Part shown: one piece after another, positions 1 to 6,637 of the stretch
Numbering within the stretch: position 1 is the first letter of the stretch
How the letters are laid out: each line of letters starts with the position of its first letter
Source of the DNA: Acidobacteria bacterium RIFCSPHIGHO2_01_FULL_67_28
GTDB taxonomy: Bacteria; Acidobacteriota; Terriglobia; Acidiferrales; 2-02-FULL-67-57
Direction: 5' to 3'
NCBI GenBank assembly: GCA_001766965.1
Contig: MEKM01000024.1
Coordinates: 1 to 11,670 of the forward strand
DNA: 11,670 nt
Translations under genes and position numbers: made by a program
Notes under the pieces: model-generated
Told to the model about the DNA's origin: nothing
Databases searched by the model: none
What the model saw: the letters and a program-made list of their open reading frames with translations, nothing else

Positions 1-2
1 CC

Positions 3-683
3 TCCGACCGCCTGCAAGCCGAGCGCGACCGCCACTGGGCCCGCTACGAAGGCCAGGCGCGCATGTGGGGAGGCCAGAACCGGCTGGCGGCCGACGCCAT
101 CGAGCTCTTCCAGGACGAGCGCAAAATGGTGGCCCTGGGAAGCGTCTCCGGACTCTTCTTCGAAGCCCCGAAGGACGAAAAGAAGATGGAGGCGGGGAAG
201 CCAGAAGAACAAAAGCCGGAAGGGCAGAAGCCGGACGAAGCGAAAGCGGAAGAGCCGAAGCCGGCGTCGGCGCCGCGCGCAGTCACCGTCACTGCGGAGC
301 GCTTCACCTATTGGGAGGCGGAGCGCCGCGGGCTGTTCGAAGAGAACGTGAAGGCCCGGAACGACTTCGGCGTGCTGACGGCGCCGCGCCTGGAAGTCTT
401 CCTGACAGCCGGCGAGGGCAGCGGCTCCGAGAGCCTGGAGCGAGCGCGGGCCGAGGGCGGCGTTTTGATTGAGCAGCCTGACGGCCGGGCCACCAGCGAG
501 CAGGCCGACTACCGCGCCGGCGAGCAGACGGTGACGCTGACGGGCGGTCCGCCGAAAGTGGTGGACGCCGAGCGCGGCACGGTCACCGGCGCTCAATTGA
601 CTTTGTTTTTGTCGGATGGTACGATTCGCGTGAATTCAGACGAGGGAACACGCACGGTCACGCGGCGCCGTTGGACACGATGA
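3..683 (+). CDS. LptA/OstA-type LPS transport protein, 3' part (5' end outside window)
   Basis: The frame is open from the left edge to a TGA at 681-683, giving 226 visible residues; the start lies upstream. Two beta-jellyroll OstA-like units are visible. The first is partial (about residues 14-53, with the typical pattern Y-E-G-x-A-R-M-W and A-D-x-I-E-L). The second is complete (about 95-226), with repeated short beta-strand patterns such as TAERF, LTAPRLEV and TGAQLTLFL. A Lys/Glu/Pro-rich low-complexity linker (about 56-94) separates them. In this family the units form a periplasmic groove that carries LPS from the inner-membrane LptBFG complex to LptD. The stop is 3 nt before lptB, which supports this role. 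Whether the missing N-terminus carries an LptC domain or membrane anchor cannot be seen. The family call is by pattern recognition, not alignment; assignment to LptA rather than LptC or an LptA-LptC fusion is open. Confidence 0.72.
   Translation, partial: SDRLQAERDRHWARYEGQARMWGGQNRLAADAIELFQDERKMVALGSVSGLFFEAPKDEKKMEAGKPEEQKPEGQKPDEAKAEEPKPASAPRAVTVTAERFTYWEAERRGLFEENVKARNDFGVLTAPRLEVFLTAGEGSGSESLERARAEGGVLIEQPDGRATSEQADYRAGEQTVTLTGGPPKVVDAERGTVTGAQLTLFLSDGTIRVNSDEGTRTVTRRRWTR
186..275 (+). repeat. Low-complexity K/E/P-rich coding repeat in the LptA-like gene
   Basis: Degenerate short tandem units encode K-P-E-E-Q, K-P-E-G-Q, K-P-D-E-A, K-A-E-E-P, K-P-A. The DNA shows imperfect repetition of AAGCCGGAAG-like units and is A-richer than its surroundings. 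It encodes a charged, probably disordered linker between two OstA-like units. It is not a separate genetic element. Confidence 0.6.
597..625 (+). promoter_or_regulatory. Possible internal sigma-70 promoter ahead of lptB-rpoN
   Basis: TTGACT at 597-602 (5 of 6 to consensus) and TACGAT at 620-625 (4 of 6) are separated by 17 bp. They lie in an unusually A+T-rich island at the end of the lptA-like gene. The predicted start would be near 632, giving a leader of about 55 nt before lptB. This is a match by eye only; it could be coincidence within coding sequence. Confidence 0.3.
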
Positions 684-686
684 GTC

Positions 687-1412
687 ATGTTGCAGTTGAC
701 CGCCGTCGACTTGAGCAAGTCCTATCGGGGCCGGAAAGTTGTTGACGGCGTCAGCCTGACCATCGCCCCGGGCGAAGTCATCGGCCTGCTGGGGCCGAAC
801 GGCGCCGGCAAGACCACCACCTTCCACATCCTCGTCGGCCTCACCCGGCCCGACGCCGGTCGCGTCACCCTGAACGGCACGGACTTGACGGATTTCCCCA
901 TGTACCTGCGGGCCCGGCACGGGCTCGGCTACCTGCCGCAGGAGCCTTCTGTCTTCCGCAAGCTGACGGTGGAGGAGAACATCCTGGCGGTGCTGGAAAC
1001 TTTGCCCTTGAGCGGCGGCAAGCGCCGGGAGCGGCTGGAAGAGCTGCTCGGCCTGATGGGCCTGGCCCACCTGCGGCGGCACCCCTCCTACACCTTGTCG
1101 GGCGGGGAGCGGCGGCGCGTCGAGATCGCCCGCGCCCTGGTGATTTCGCCTTCTTTCATCCTGCTCGACGAGCCTTTCTCCGGCATCGACCCGGTCACCG
1201 TCCTCGACATCCAGAAGATCGTGCGCGACCTCCAGCGGCGCGGCATCGGCGTGCTGGTCACCGACCACAACGTGCGCGAGACCCTGCGGGTCACCGACCG
1301 CGCCTACATCATCCACAACGGTCGCATCTTCCGCAGCGGCACGCCGGAGGCGCTGGCGAGCGACCCCGAGGTGCGGCGCATCTACCTCGGTGACAACTTC
1401 CAGCTTCACTAG
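687..1412 (+). CDS. lptB: LPS export ABC transporter ATP-binding protein LptB
   Basis: A 241-residue cytoplasmic ATPase, the normal length for LptB. It pairs with LptF/LptG to extract LPS from the inner membrane and push it along the Lpt bridge. Visible motifs in order: Walker A GPNGAGKTT (36-44), Q-loop Gln85 in GYLPQEPSVF, signature LSGGE (137-141), Walker B ILLDEP (158-163) with catalytic Glu162, and switch His194 in VTDHN. Phe90 falls at the position of the LptB groove phenylalanine that contacts the LptF/G coupling helices in E. coli. The QEPSVFRKL stretch separates LptB from amino-acid transporter ATPases such as LivF. The ATG is 3 nt after the lptA-like stop, with no clear Shine-Dalgarno, so translational coupling is likely. 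lptF and lptG are not in the window. Confidence 0.95.
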   Translation: MLQLTAVDLSKSYRGRKVVDGVSLTIAPGEVIGLLGPNGAGKTTTFHILVGLTRPDAGRVTLNGTDLTDFPMYLRARHGLGYLPQEPSVFRKLTVEENILAVLETLPLSGGKRRERLEELLGLMGLAHLRRHPSYTLSGGERRRVEIARALVISPSFILLDEPFSGIDPVTVLDIQKIVRDLQRRGIGVLVTDHNVRETLRVTDRAYIIHNGRIFRSGTPEALASDPEVRRIYLGDNFQLH

Positions 1413-1421
1413 AGTCTGACC

Positions 1422-2870
1422 ATGAGCTGGCTCGAGCCCAAACTGCAACTCAAAGTCGCCCAGAAGCAGATCCTCACCCCCGGGCTGGTCCAGATGGTCA
1501 GCCTGCTCCAGCTCAACAAGCTCGAGCTGCGCGAGATGATCGAGCAGGAGCTGATGCAGAACCCGGTGCTCGAGGAAGTGGCCGAGGACGGCCTGCCGCG
1601 CGAGCCCGAGGCCGGCGAGCGCGAAGCGGCCGAGGACGGCTTCGAGCGCGCCGAGCGCGAAGTGCCGCCCGAGGAGACCAAGGACCCCTTCGAAGACTTC
1701 GACATGAAAGCGGTCTTCGAAGAGTACATGGACGCCACCGACCGGCAGGGCGAGCGCGAAGAAATCGAGCGGCCCGCTTTCGAAAACTTCCTTTCGCCCC
1801 CGAGTACGCTGACCGATCACCTGGAGTGGCAGCTGGGGTTGGCGATGGCCTCCGACGAAGTGAAAGCCGCCGTCCGCGACATCATCGGCAACCTGAACGA
1901 GGACGGCTACCTGACGGCGACGCTGGAAGAGATCGCCTCGAGCGGCGGGCACGAGCCCGGCAACGTCGAGCAGGCGCTCAAGCTCGTCCAGGAGTTCGAC
2001 CCGCTGGGCGTGGCCGCGCGCGACCTGCGCGAATGCCTGCTCCTGCAGCTCCACACCCTGGCCCCGGAGAACACCCTGGCGCAGCAGATCGTCAGCGACC
2101 ACCTGAAGCAGGTGCAGAACAAGCAGTTCCGGGAGTTGAGCCGGGCGCTGAACCGGCCCTTGCCGGCCGTGCTGGCCGCCATCGAAGTGATCAAGCGGCT
2201 CGACCCGCGCCCGGGGCTGCGCTACAACCGCGCCAACCCCACGTTGATCGAGCCGGATGTCTTCATCGTCAAGACGGGGACTGACTACCAGGTGCTGCTC
2301 AACGAGGACGAGCTGCCGCAGCTGCGCTTGAGCCCGCTCTACCGCCGCCTGCTCGACCGCCGCGCCGCCACCCCCGACGTGCGCAACTACGTGCGCGAGC
2401 GTTTTGCCTCCGCCATGCAATTGCTGAAGAACATCGAGCAGCGCAAGCACACCATCCAGCGCGTCTGCGAAATCGTGGTCGAGCGCCAGCGCGACTTCCT
2501 CGACCGCGGCCCCGACCACCTGAAGCCGCTGATGATCAAAGAGGTGGCCGAGGAAGTGGGCGTGCACCCTTCCACCGTCAGCCGCGCCGTGGCCAACAAG
2601 TACGCCCACACCCCGCAGGGGGTGATGGAGCTGCGGTCGTTTTTCTCCGAGGCGGTCGGGGGTGCTTCCGGCGCCGACACCTCGCTCGCCACCCTGAAGC
2701 GCCGCGTGCGCAAGATGATTGAAGAGGAAGACGCGGCCCACCCGCTCACCGACGACCGCATCGCCCAGCGGCTGGCCGCCGAAGGCATCCGCGTCACCCG
2801 GCGCACGGTGGCCAAGTACCGCGAAGACATGAAAATCCCCAGCACCCACCAGCGCCGGGTGAAGATGTAG
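1422..2870 (+). CDS. rpoN: RNA polymerase sigma-54 factor RpoN
   Basis: A 482-residue sigma-54, the usual length. Region I (about 5-52) is the Gln/Leu-rich activator-interaction segment, including LLQLNKLEL and ending in QNPVLEE. Region II (about 53-115) is a long acidic linker. The core-binding and DNA-binding regions follow. The helix-turn-helix signature P-L-M-I-K-E-V-A...H-P-S-T-V-S-R (about 370-388) is intact. The RpoN box at 459-468 reads TRRTVAKYRE, keeping RRTVAKYR but with Thr where most proteins have Ala. The protein directs polymerase to -24/-12 promoters and needs AAA+ activators. No activator gene is in this window. Its position after lptB is a conserved arrangement in Gram-negative bacteria. 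The ATG lies 9 nt after the lptB stop with only a weak AGAG upstream. Confidence 0.96.
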   Translation: MSWLEPKLQLKVAQKQILTPGLVQMVSLLQLNKLELREMIEQELMQNPVLEEVAEDGLPREPEAGEREAAEDGFERAEREVPPEETKDPFEDFDMKAVFEEYMDATDRQGEREEIERPAFENFLSPPSTLTDHLEWQLGLAMASDEVKAAVRDIIGNLNEDGYLTATLEEIASSGGHEPGNVEQALKLVQEFDPLGVAARDLRECLLLQLHTLAPENTLAQQIVSDHLKQVQNKQFRELSRALNRPLPAVLAAIEVIKRLDPRPGLRYNRANPTLIEPDVFIVKTGTDYQVLLNEDELPQLRLSPLYRRLLDRRAATPDVRNYVRERFASAMQLLKNIEQRKHTIQRVCEIVVERQRDFLDRGPDHLKPLMIKEVAEEVGVHPSTVSRAVANKYAHTPQGVMELRSFFSEAVGGASGADTSLATLKRRVRKMIEEEDAAHPLTDDRIAQRLAAEGIRVTRRTVAKYREDMKIPSTHQRRVKM

Positions 2871-2881
2871 TTCTCCCCCTT

Positions 2882-3817
2882 ATGCCCCACCCGCGCCGCC
2901 GTTCGCGAGGAACGGCCGGGAAGAGCCGCCGGCCCCCGGCCCGCCTGCGCGCCGCCCCGCTCGTCATCCTGACCGGCTTGAGCGGCTCGGGGAAGGGTTC
3001 GCTGCTGAAGACCTTCGAAGACCTGGGCTACTACTGCGTGGACAACCTGCCTGTTCCTCTTATTCCGACTTTCGCCGACCTCTACGTGAAGACAGAAGAA
3101 GAAGTCCAGCGGGCGGCGCTGGTGGTGGACATCCGCGAGGGACGGGGATTGAAGGGATTGCCGCGGCTGCTCGAGAGCCTGCGGCGGCGGCTGCCGGTGA
3201 CGGTGATCTTCCTGGAGGCGAGCGACTCGGCGCTGCTGCGGCGCTTCAGCGAGACGCGCCGCCCCCACCCGCTGGGCGCCGACCTGCCGGTGCGCGAAGG
3301 CATCCGGCGGGAGCGCGTCCTGCTCGAGCCCATCCGCGCGCTGGCCGACCTGGTGATCGACACGACCCGCTTCACGCCGCACGAGCTGCGCCGGCTGGTG
3401 ACGGAGCGGTTTGCGGCCACCGGCCGGCGGCGGGCGCTGCTGGTGTCGCTGGTGAGTTTCGGCTACCGCTACGGGGTGCCGCCCGACGCCGACTTGGTCT
3501 TCGACGTGCGCTTCCTCCCCAACCCCAACTTCGTGCCCGCCTACAAGCCGCTCACGGGGAAGGACCCGCGGGTGGCGCGCTACGTCCTGTCTTTTCCGCA
3601 GACGCGCGAGTTCATCAGCCGCATCACGCGCCTGCTCGCCTACCTGATGCCGCACTACCAGCGCGAGGGCAAGAGCTACCTGACCATCGCCTTCGGCTGC
3701 ACCGGCGGGCGGCACCGCTCGGTCACCATCGCCCGGACCCTGGGCCGCCGCCTGGCCCGCAGCGGCTACCGGCCGGTGCTCAATCACCGCGATTTACCGA
3801 AGGCCGCGCAGGGTTGA
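2882..3817 (+). CDS. rapZ: RNase adapter RapZ (YvcJ/YhbJ family nucleotide-binding protein)
   Basis: A 311-residue protein, slightly longer than the usual 280-295. In E. coli RapZ binds the small RNA GlmZ and presents it to RNase E, tuning glucosamine-6-phosphate synthase; other homologues bind and hydrolyse nucleotides. Residues 1-26 are an Arg/Pro-rich basic extension. The P-loop is GLSGSGKGS (32-40), followed by the family block FEDLGYYCVDNLP. Also visible are VVDIREG, DVRFLPNP, and the C-terminal GCTGGRHRSV (272-281). The residue after the P-loop lysine is Gly39 instead of the usual Ser. The ATG is 11 nt after the rpoN stop; the spacer is pyrimidine-rich (TTCTCCCCCTT) and lacks a Shine-Dalgarno. 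I found no alternative in-frame start upstream. hpf and ptsN, which often separate rpoN from rapZ, are absent. Confidence 0.93.
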   Translation: MPHPRRRSRGTAGKSRRPPARLRAAPLVILTGLSGSGKGSLLKTFEDLGYYCVDNLPVPLIPTFADLYVKTEEEVQRAALVVDIREGRGLKGLPRLLESLRRRLPVTVIFLEASDSALLRRFSETRRPHPLGADLPVREGIRRERVLLEPIRALADLVIDTTRFTPHELRRLVTERFAATGRRRALLVSLVSFGYRYGVPPDADLVFDVRFLPNPNFVPAYKPLTGKDPRVARYVLSFPQTREFISRITRLLAYLMPHYQREGKSYLTIAFGCTGGRHRSVTIARTLGRRLARSGYRPVLNHRDLPKAAQG

Positions 3818-3843
3818 CTTTCTGGCGGACCTCTCCCTATTGT
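3814..3843 (+). promoter_or_regulatory. Putative sigma-70 promoter for the msbA-like operon
   Basis: TTGACT (3814-3819, overlapping the rapZ stop codon) and TATTGT (3838-3843) are 18 bp apart, matching consensus at 5 of 6 and 4 of 6 positions. They sit at the only real intergenic gap of the window. The predicted start is near 3850, giving a leader of about 40 nt. No experimental support; assigned by pattern and position. Confidence 0.45.
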
Positions 3844-3871
3844 AGGAGGTTTGCGATCGGGCTTCGGCCCG
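3844..3871 (+). promoter_or_regulatory. Distant AGGAGG and UUCG-capped hairpin in the msbA-like leader
   Basis: A perfect AGGAGG lies at 3844-3849, 41 nt before the ATG at 3891. No start codon stands at a normal distance from it. Immediately after comes CGGGC-TTCG-GCCCG (3858-3871), a 5-bp stem closed as C(UUCG)G, one of the most stable tetraloops. The nearer GGAAAAGAG (3871-3879) is a weaker candidate ribosome site, about 11 nt from the start. The hairpin lacks a T-tract, so it is not an intrinsic terminator. Confidence 0.4.
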
Positions 3872-3890
3872 GAAAAGAGCGCCCGCACTC

Positions 3891-5732
3891 ATGCACAACC
3901 TGGGACGCTTGTTCAGCTACGTTCGCCCGCACCGGGTGTGGCTGGTGACGGGGGGAGCCCTGATGATTCTGGTCGGACTCCTGGAAGGCGCCACGGCGCT
4001 GTTGGTGGGCCCGCTCCTCCAGCTCGTGCTCGAGCCGACCGCCGCCCGCCAGGACATTGTGCTCCTCGAGCTGCGTTACCTGAACCGCACCTACTACCTC
4101 CAGGACATCTTCCCGCTGCCGGTGGCCACCGCCGCTTCGCTAGTGGTCGGCGCGATCGTCCTGGTCTACGCCGTCAAGGCGGTGAGCGAGTACCTGGGGG
4201 AGTACAGCGTGCACCGGCTGGGCCAGTCGGTGGTGATGGACCTGCGCAACGACGTGTACGCCCGCACCCTGCGGCAGTCGTTGAGCTTCTTCCACCGGCA
4301 GACCACCGGCAAGCTGATGTCCACCGCCATCAACGACATTGACCGCGTCCAGCTCGCCGTTTCACATGTGCTCACCGATTTCTTCCGCCAGGCCTTCACC
4401 CTGCCAGTGCTGCTCGTGCTCGTGTTCCTGCTCGACTGGCGGCTGGCGCTGCTGTGCTTCGTGACCGTGCCGCTCATCGTGGTGCCGGTCGCGGCCATCG
4501 GGCGCCGGGTCCGGCGCTTGAGCCGGCAGGCGCAGGAAGAGCTGGCGGGCCTGAACGACGCCTTGCAGGAGACCTACAGCGGCGTGCGCATCGTCCAAGC
4601 GTTCGGCAGCGAAGGCTTTGAGGTCGAGCGCTTCCGCGGCCGCGCCCGGCGGCTCTTCGACACCAACCTCCGCTGGGTGCGTTACTTCGCCCTGGGGTCG
4701 CCGCTGATGGAAGTGCTGGGGGCGCTGACCATTGGCATCCTCCTGCTCTATGCCCGCGAGCGCATCCAGGCCGGGGCTCTCGCGGCCACGATGATGGGGG
4801 CGTTCGTGGTGGCGCTCATCAAGGTCTACCAGCCGGTCAAGCGCCTGGCCGGCATCTACAGCCTCTTCCAGCAGGCCCTGGGGGCCTCCGAAAAGGTCTT
4901 CGAGCTGCTCGACCACCGCGAGGAAGTGCGAGAAAAGCCGGGGGCGCCAGCCCTCGCGCCCTTCCGCGAGCGCATCGAGTTCGACCGGGTCAGCTTCGCC
5001 TACGACAGCGCCCAGCCGCTCCTGTGCGACATCTCCTTTGCGGCGCGCGCCGGCCAAGTGGTGGCCCTGGTGGGCTCGAGCGGGGTGGGGAAGACGACGC
5101 TGGTGAACTTGCTGCCGCGCTTCTTCGACGTCAGCGGCGGCTCGATCCGCATCGATGGGCGCGACATCCGCGAGGTCAGCCTGGCCTCCCTGCGGGCCCA
5201 GATCGGCATCGTCACCCAGGAAACCGTGCTCTTCAACGACAGCGTGGCTGCGAACATCCGCTACGGCGGCCGCCAAGCCTCCGACCGCGAGCTGCGGCGG
5301 GCGGCCGAGGCCGCTCTGGCGCTCGAGTTCATCGAGCAGCTTCCTCGCGGCTACGACACCGGCATCGGCGAGCGCGGCGTGCGCTTGAGCGGCGGACAGC
5401 GGCAGCGGGTGGCCATCGCCCGCGCCTTGCTCAAGAACGCCCCCATCCTGATTCTTGACGAGGCCACCTCGGAGCTCGACGCCGAATCCGAGCTCCTGGT
5501 GCAGCGGGCGCTGGCCAACCTAATGCAGGGCCGCACCGTCTTCGTGATCGCCCACCGGCTCTCCACCATCCGCCGCGCCGACACCATCATGGTGCTCGAG
5601 GACGGCGCCATCCGCGAAGTGGGCACGCACCAGCAACTGCTCGCCCGCGGCGGCCTCTACCAGCGCCTCTACGACTTGCAGTTCGTCGACTTGGACGCGC
5701 CTCCGCGCGTCGCCGCCCCGGAGCCGGCCTAG
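3891..5732 (+). CDS. MsbA-like ABC exporter (type IV, fused membrane and ATPase domains)
   Basis: A 613-residue half-transporter that should act as a homodimer in the inner membrane. Six membrane segments are visible at about 16-46, 77-97, 163-181, 184-204, 264-288 and 296-316. The ATPase domain (from about 355) has Walker A GSSGVGKTT (395-403), signature LSGGQ (499-503), Walker B ILILDEATS (519-527) with Glu524, and switch His555 in VIAHRLST. Length and layout match lipid A flippase MsbA, and the lptA-lptB neighbourhood supports LPS-core transport. Related multidrug or lipid exporters (LmrA/BmrA type) look the same at this level, so the substrate is inferred. The Ala/Pro-rich C-terminus ends 2 nt before yicC. 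The ATG at 3891 is the only usable in-frame start after the stop at 3843-3845. It probably starts a new transcription unit. Confidence 0.88.
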   Translation: MHNLGRLFSYVRPHRVWLVTGGALMILVGLLEGATALLVGPLLQLVLEPTAARQDIVLLELRYLNRTYYLQDIFPLPVATAASLVVGAIVLVYAVKAVSEYLGEYSVHRLGQSVVMDLRNDVYARTLRQSLSFFHRQTTGKLMSTAINDIDRVQLAVSHVLTDFFRQAFTLPVLLVLVFLLDWRLALLCFVTVPLIVVPVAAIGRRVRRLSRQAQEELAGLNDALQETYSGVRIVQAFGSEGFEVERFRGRARRLFDTNLRWVRYFALGSPLMEVLGALTIGILLLYARERIQAGALAATMMGAFVVALIKVYQPVKRLAGIYSLFQQALGASEKVFELLDHREEVREKPGAPALAPFRERIEFDRVSFAYDSAQPLLCDISFAARAGQVVALVGSSGVGKTTLVNLLPRFFDVSGGSIRIDGRDIREVSLASLRAQIGIVTQETVLFNDSVAANIRYGGRQASDRELRRAAEAALALEFIEQLPRGYDTGIGERGVRLSGGQRQRVAIARALLKNAPILILDEATSELDAESELLVQRALANLMQGRTVFVIAHRLSTIRRADTIMVLEDGAIREVGTHQQLLARGGLYQRLYDLQFVDLDAPPRVAAPEPA

Positions 5733-5734
5733 CC

Positions 5735-6631
5735 ATGGTGCGCAGCATGACCGGATTCGCCCAGGCGCAGGGGGAAGAGGGCGCCTGGACTTTGGCGGTC
5801 ACCGTCAAGGCTTTGAACCACCGCTTCCTCGACCTGCACCTGCGCCTGCCGGGCGAACTCGAGCCGCTCGAGCCGCGCCTGCGCGACCTGATCCGCGCCC
5901 GCGTCGGCCGCGGCCACCTCGAGGTCCAGTTCCAGGTCGAGTCCCGCGGGCGGCGCCCCTTGCAGGCGGACGAGGATTTTGTACGCAGCTACCTGGAGCT
6001 GTACAACCAGCTCCGCCGCGAGCACAACTTGAGCGGCGAGCCCGACCTGATGGGCGTGCTGCGCCTGCCGGGGGTGTTGCGCGCCGGCGAGCGCAGCCCG
6101 GCGCCGGAAGAGTCCGGGCGCCTGGCGGGGTTGGCCGAGCGCGCGCTCACCGAAGCGTTGGGGCGGCTGAACGAGATGCGCGGCGCCGAGGGCGCCGCTC
6201 TGGAGCGCGAGCTGCGCGAGCGCCTGCGGCAGATCGGCGAGGAGCAGAAGAAGCTCGTCCGGCTGGGCGAGCGCGCCCTGCCCGCTTACCACAAGCGGCT
6301 CACCGAGCGCTTGCAGGAGCTGCTCGGCCAGATCCCGCTCGACCCCGCGCGGCTCGCCCAGGAGGCCGCCTACCTCGCCGAGCGCAGCGACGTCAGCGAA
6401 GAGCTCACGCGCCTCGCCAGCCACGCCCAGCAGTTCGCCCATCTGCTCGACTCCGACGGCACCCTGGGCAAGCAGCTCGACTTCCTCCTCCAGGAGATGA
6501 ACCGCGAAACCAACACCATCCTCTCGAAGACCTCCGGGCTCCAGGCCGACGGGCTGGAGATGACCCGGCTGGGCCTCGAGATCAAAGCCCAGATCGAGCG
6601 CCTGCGCGAGCAGGTGCAGAACGTGGAGTGA
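5735..6631 (+). CDS. yicC: YicC/YloC family endoribonuclease
   Basis: A 298-residue protein, close to the family length of about 290. The N-terminus MVRSMTGFA matches the family start (MIRSMTGFG-like), supporting the ATG at 5735 over the ATG at 5747. The N-terminal YicC domain shows the block NHRFLDLHLRLP followed by LEPRLRDLIRARVGRG. The C-terminal DUF1732 domain has the conserved RSDVSEELTRLASH, LDFLLQEMNRE-N and the closing EIKAQIERLREQVQNVE. Members are oligomeric endoribonucleases; E. coli YicC has been linked to decay of small RNA RyhB. The position directly before gmk is conserved in many phyla. The small remA/DUF370 gene that lies between yloC and gmk in Firmicutes is absent. It is 2 nt after the exporter stop and lacks a clear Shine-Dalgarno, so it is probably translated by coupling. 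Confidence 0.93.
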   Translation: MVRSMTGFAQAQGEEGAWTLAVTVKALNHRFLDLHLRLPGELEPLEPRLRDLIRARVGRGHLEVQFQVESRGRRPLQADEDFVRSYLELYNQLRREHNLSGEPDLMGVLRLPGVLRAGERSPAPEESGRLAGLAERALTEALGRLNEMRGAEGAALERELRERLRQIGEEQKKLVRLGERALPAYHKRLTERLQELLGQIPLDPARLAQEAAYLAERSDVSEELTRLASHAQQFAHLLDSDGTLGKQLDFLLQEMNRETNTILSKTSGLQADGLEMTRLGLEIKAQIERLREQVQNVE

Positions 6632-6637
6632 GCGGTG
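6625..6637 (+). promoter_or_regulatory. Shine-Dalgarno supporting the GTG start of gmk
   Basis: GGAG at 6625-6628, inside the last codons of yicC, is followed by TGAGCG and the GTG at 6635-6637. The 6-nt spacing is good and supports this rare start codon, the first usable one after the yicC stop that gives a normal Gmk N-terminus. Confidence 0.55.

Noticed and set aside
596..612. T-rich run at the end of the lptA-like gene as a terminator
   Set aside because: No stem-loop directly precedes it, and the gene continues for about 70 nt with the LPS gene lptB next.
636..2849. A very long open frame (about 737 codons) on the minus strand opposite lptB and rpoN
   Set aside because: Both sense genes are certain from motifs. 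Long antisense frames are expected from GC-rich codon bias, and the translation has His/Val/Gly-rich composition without any domain.
2387..3787. Minus-strand frame (about 466 codons) opposite rpoN and rapZ
   Set aside because: Antisense shadow of conserved genes; the translation is rich in Arg, Gln, His and Ala and lacks domain features.
3858..3880. UUCG hairpin after rapZ as an intrinsic terminator
   Set aside because: The stem is followed by GAAAAGAG, not a T-tract, and it lies downstream of the predicted promoter start, so it belongs to the leader.
3851..4342. Plus-strand frame starting at TTG 3851, just after AGGAGG
   Set aside because: The TTG is only about 1 nt from AGGAGG, too close for initiation. 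The frame runs out of phase with the certain exporter gene and encodes Arg/Pro/Gly-rich shadow sequence.
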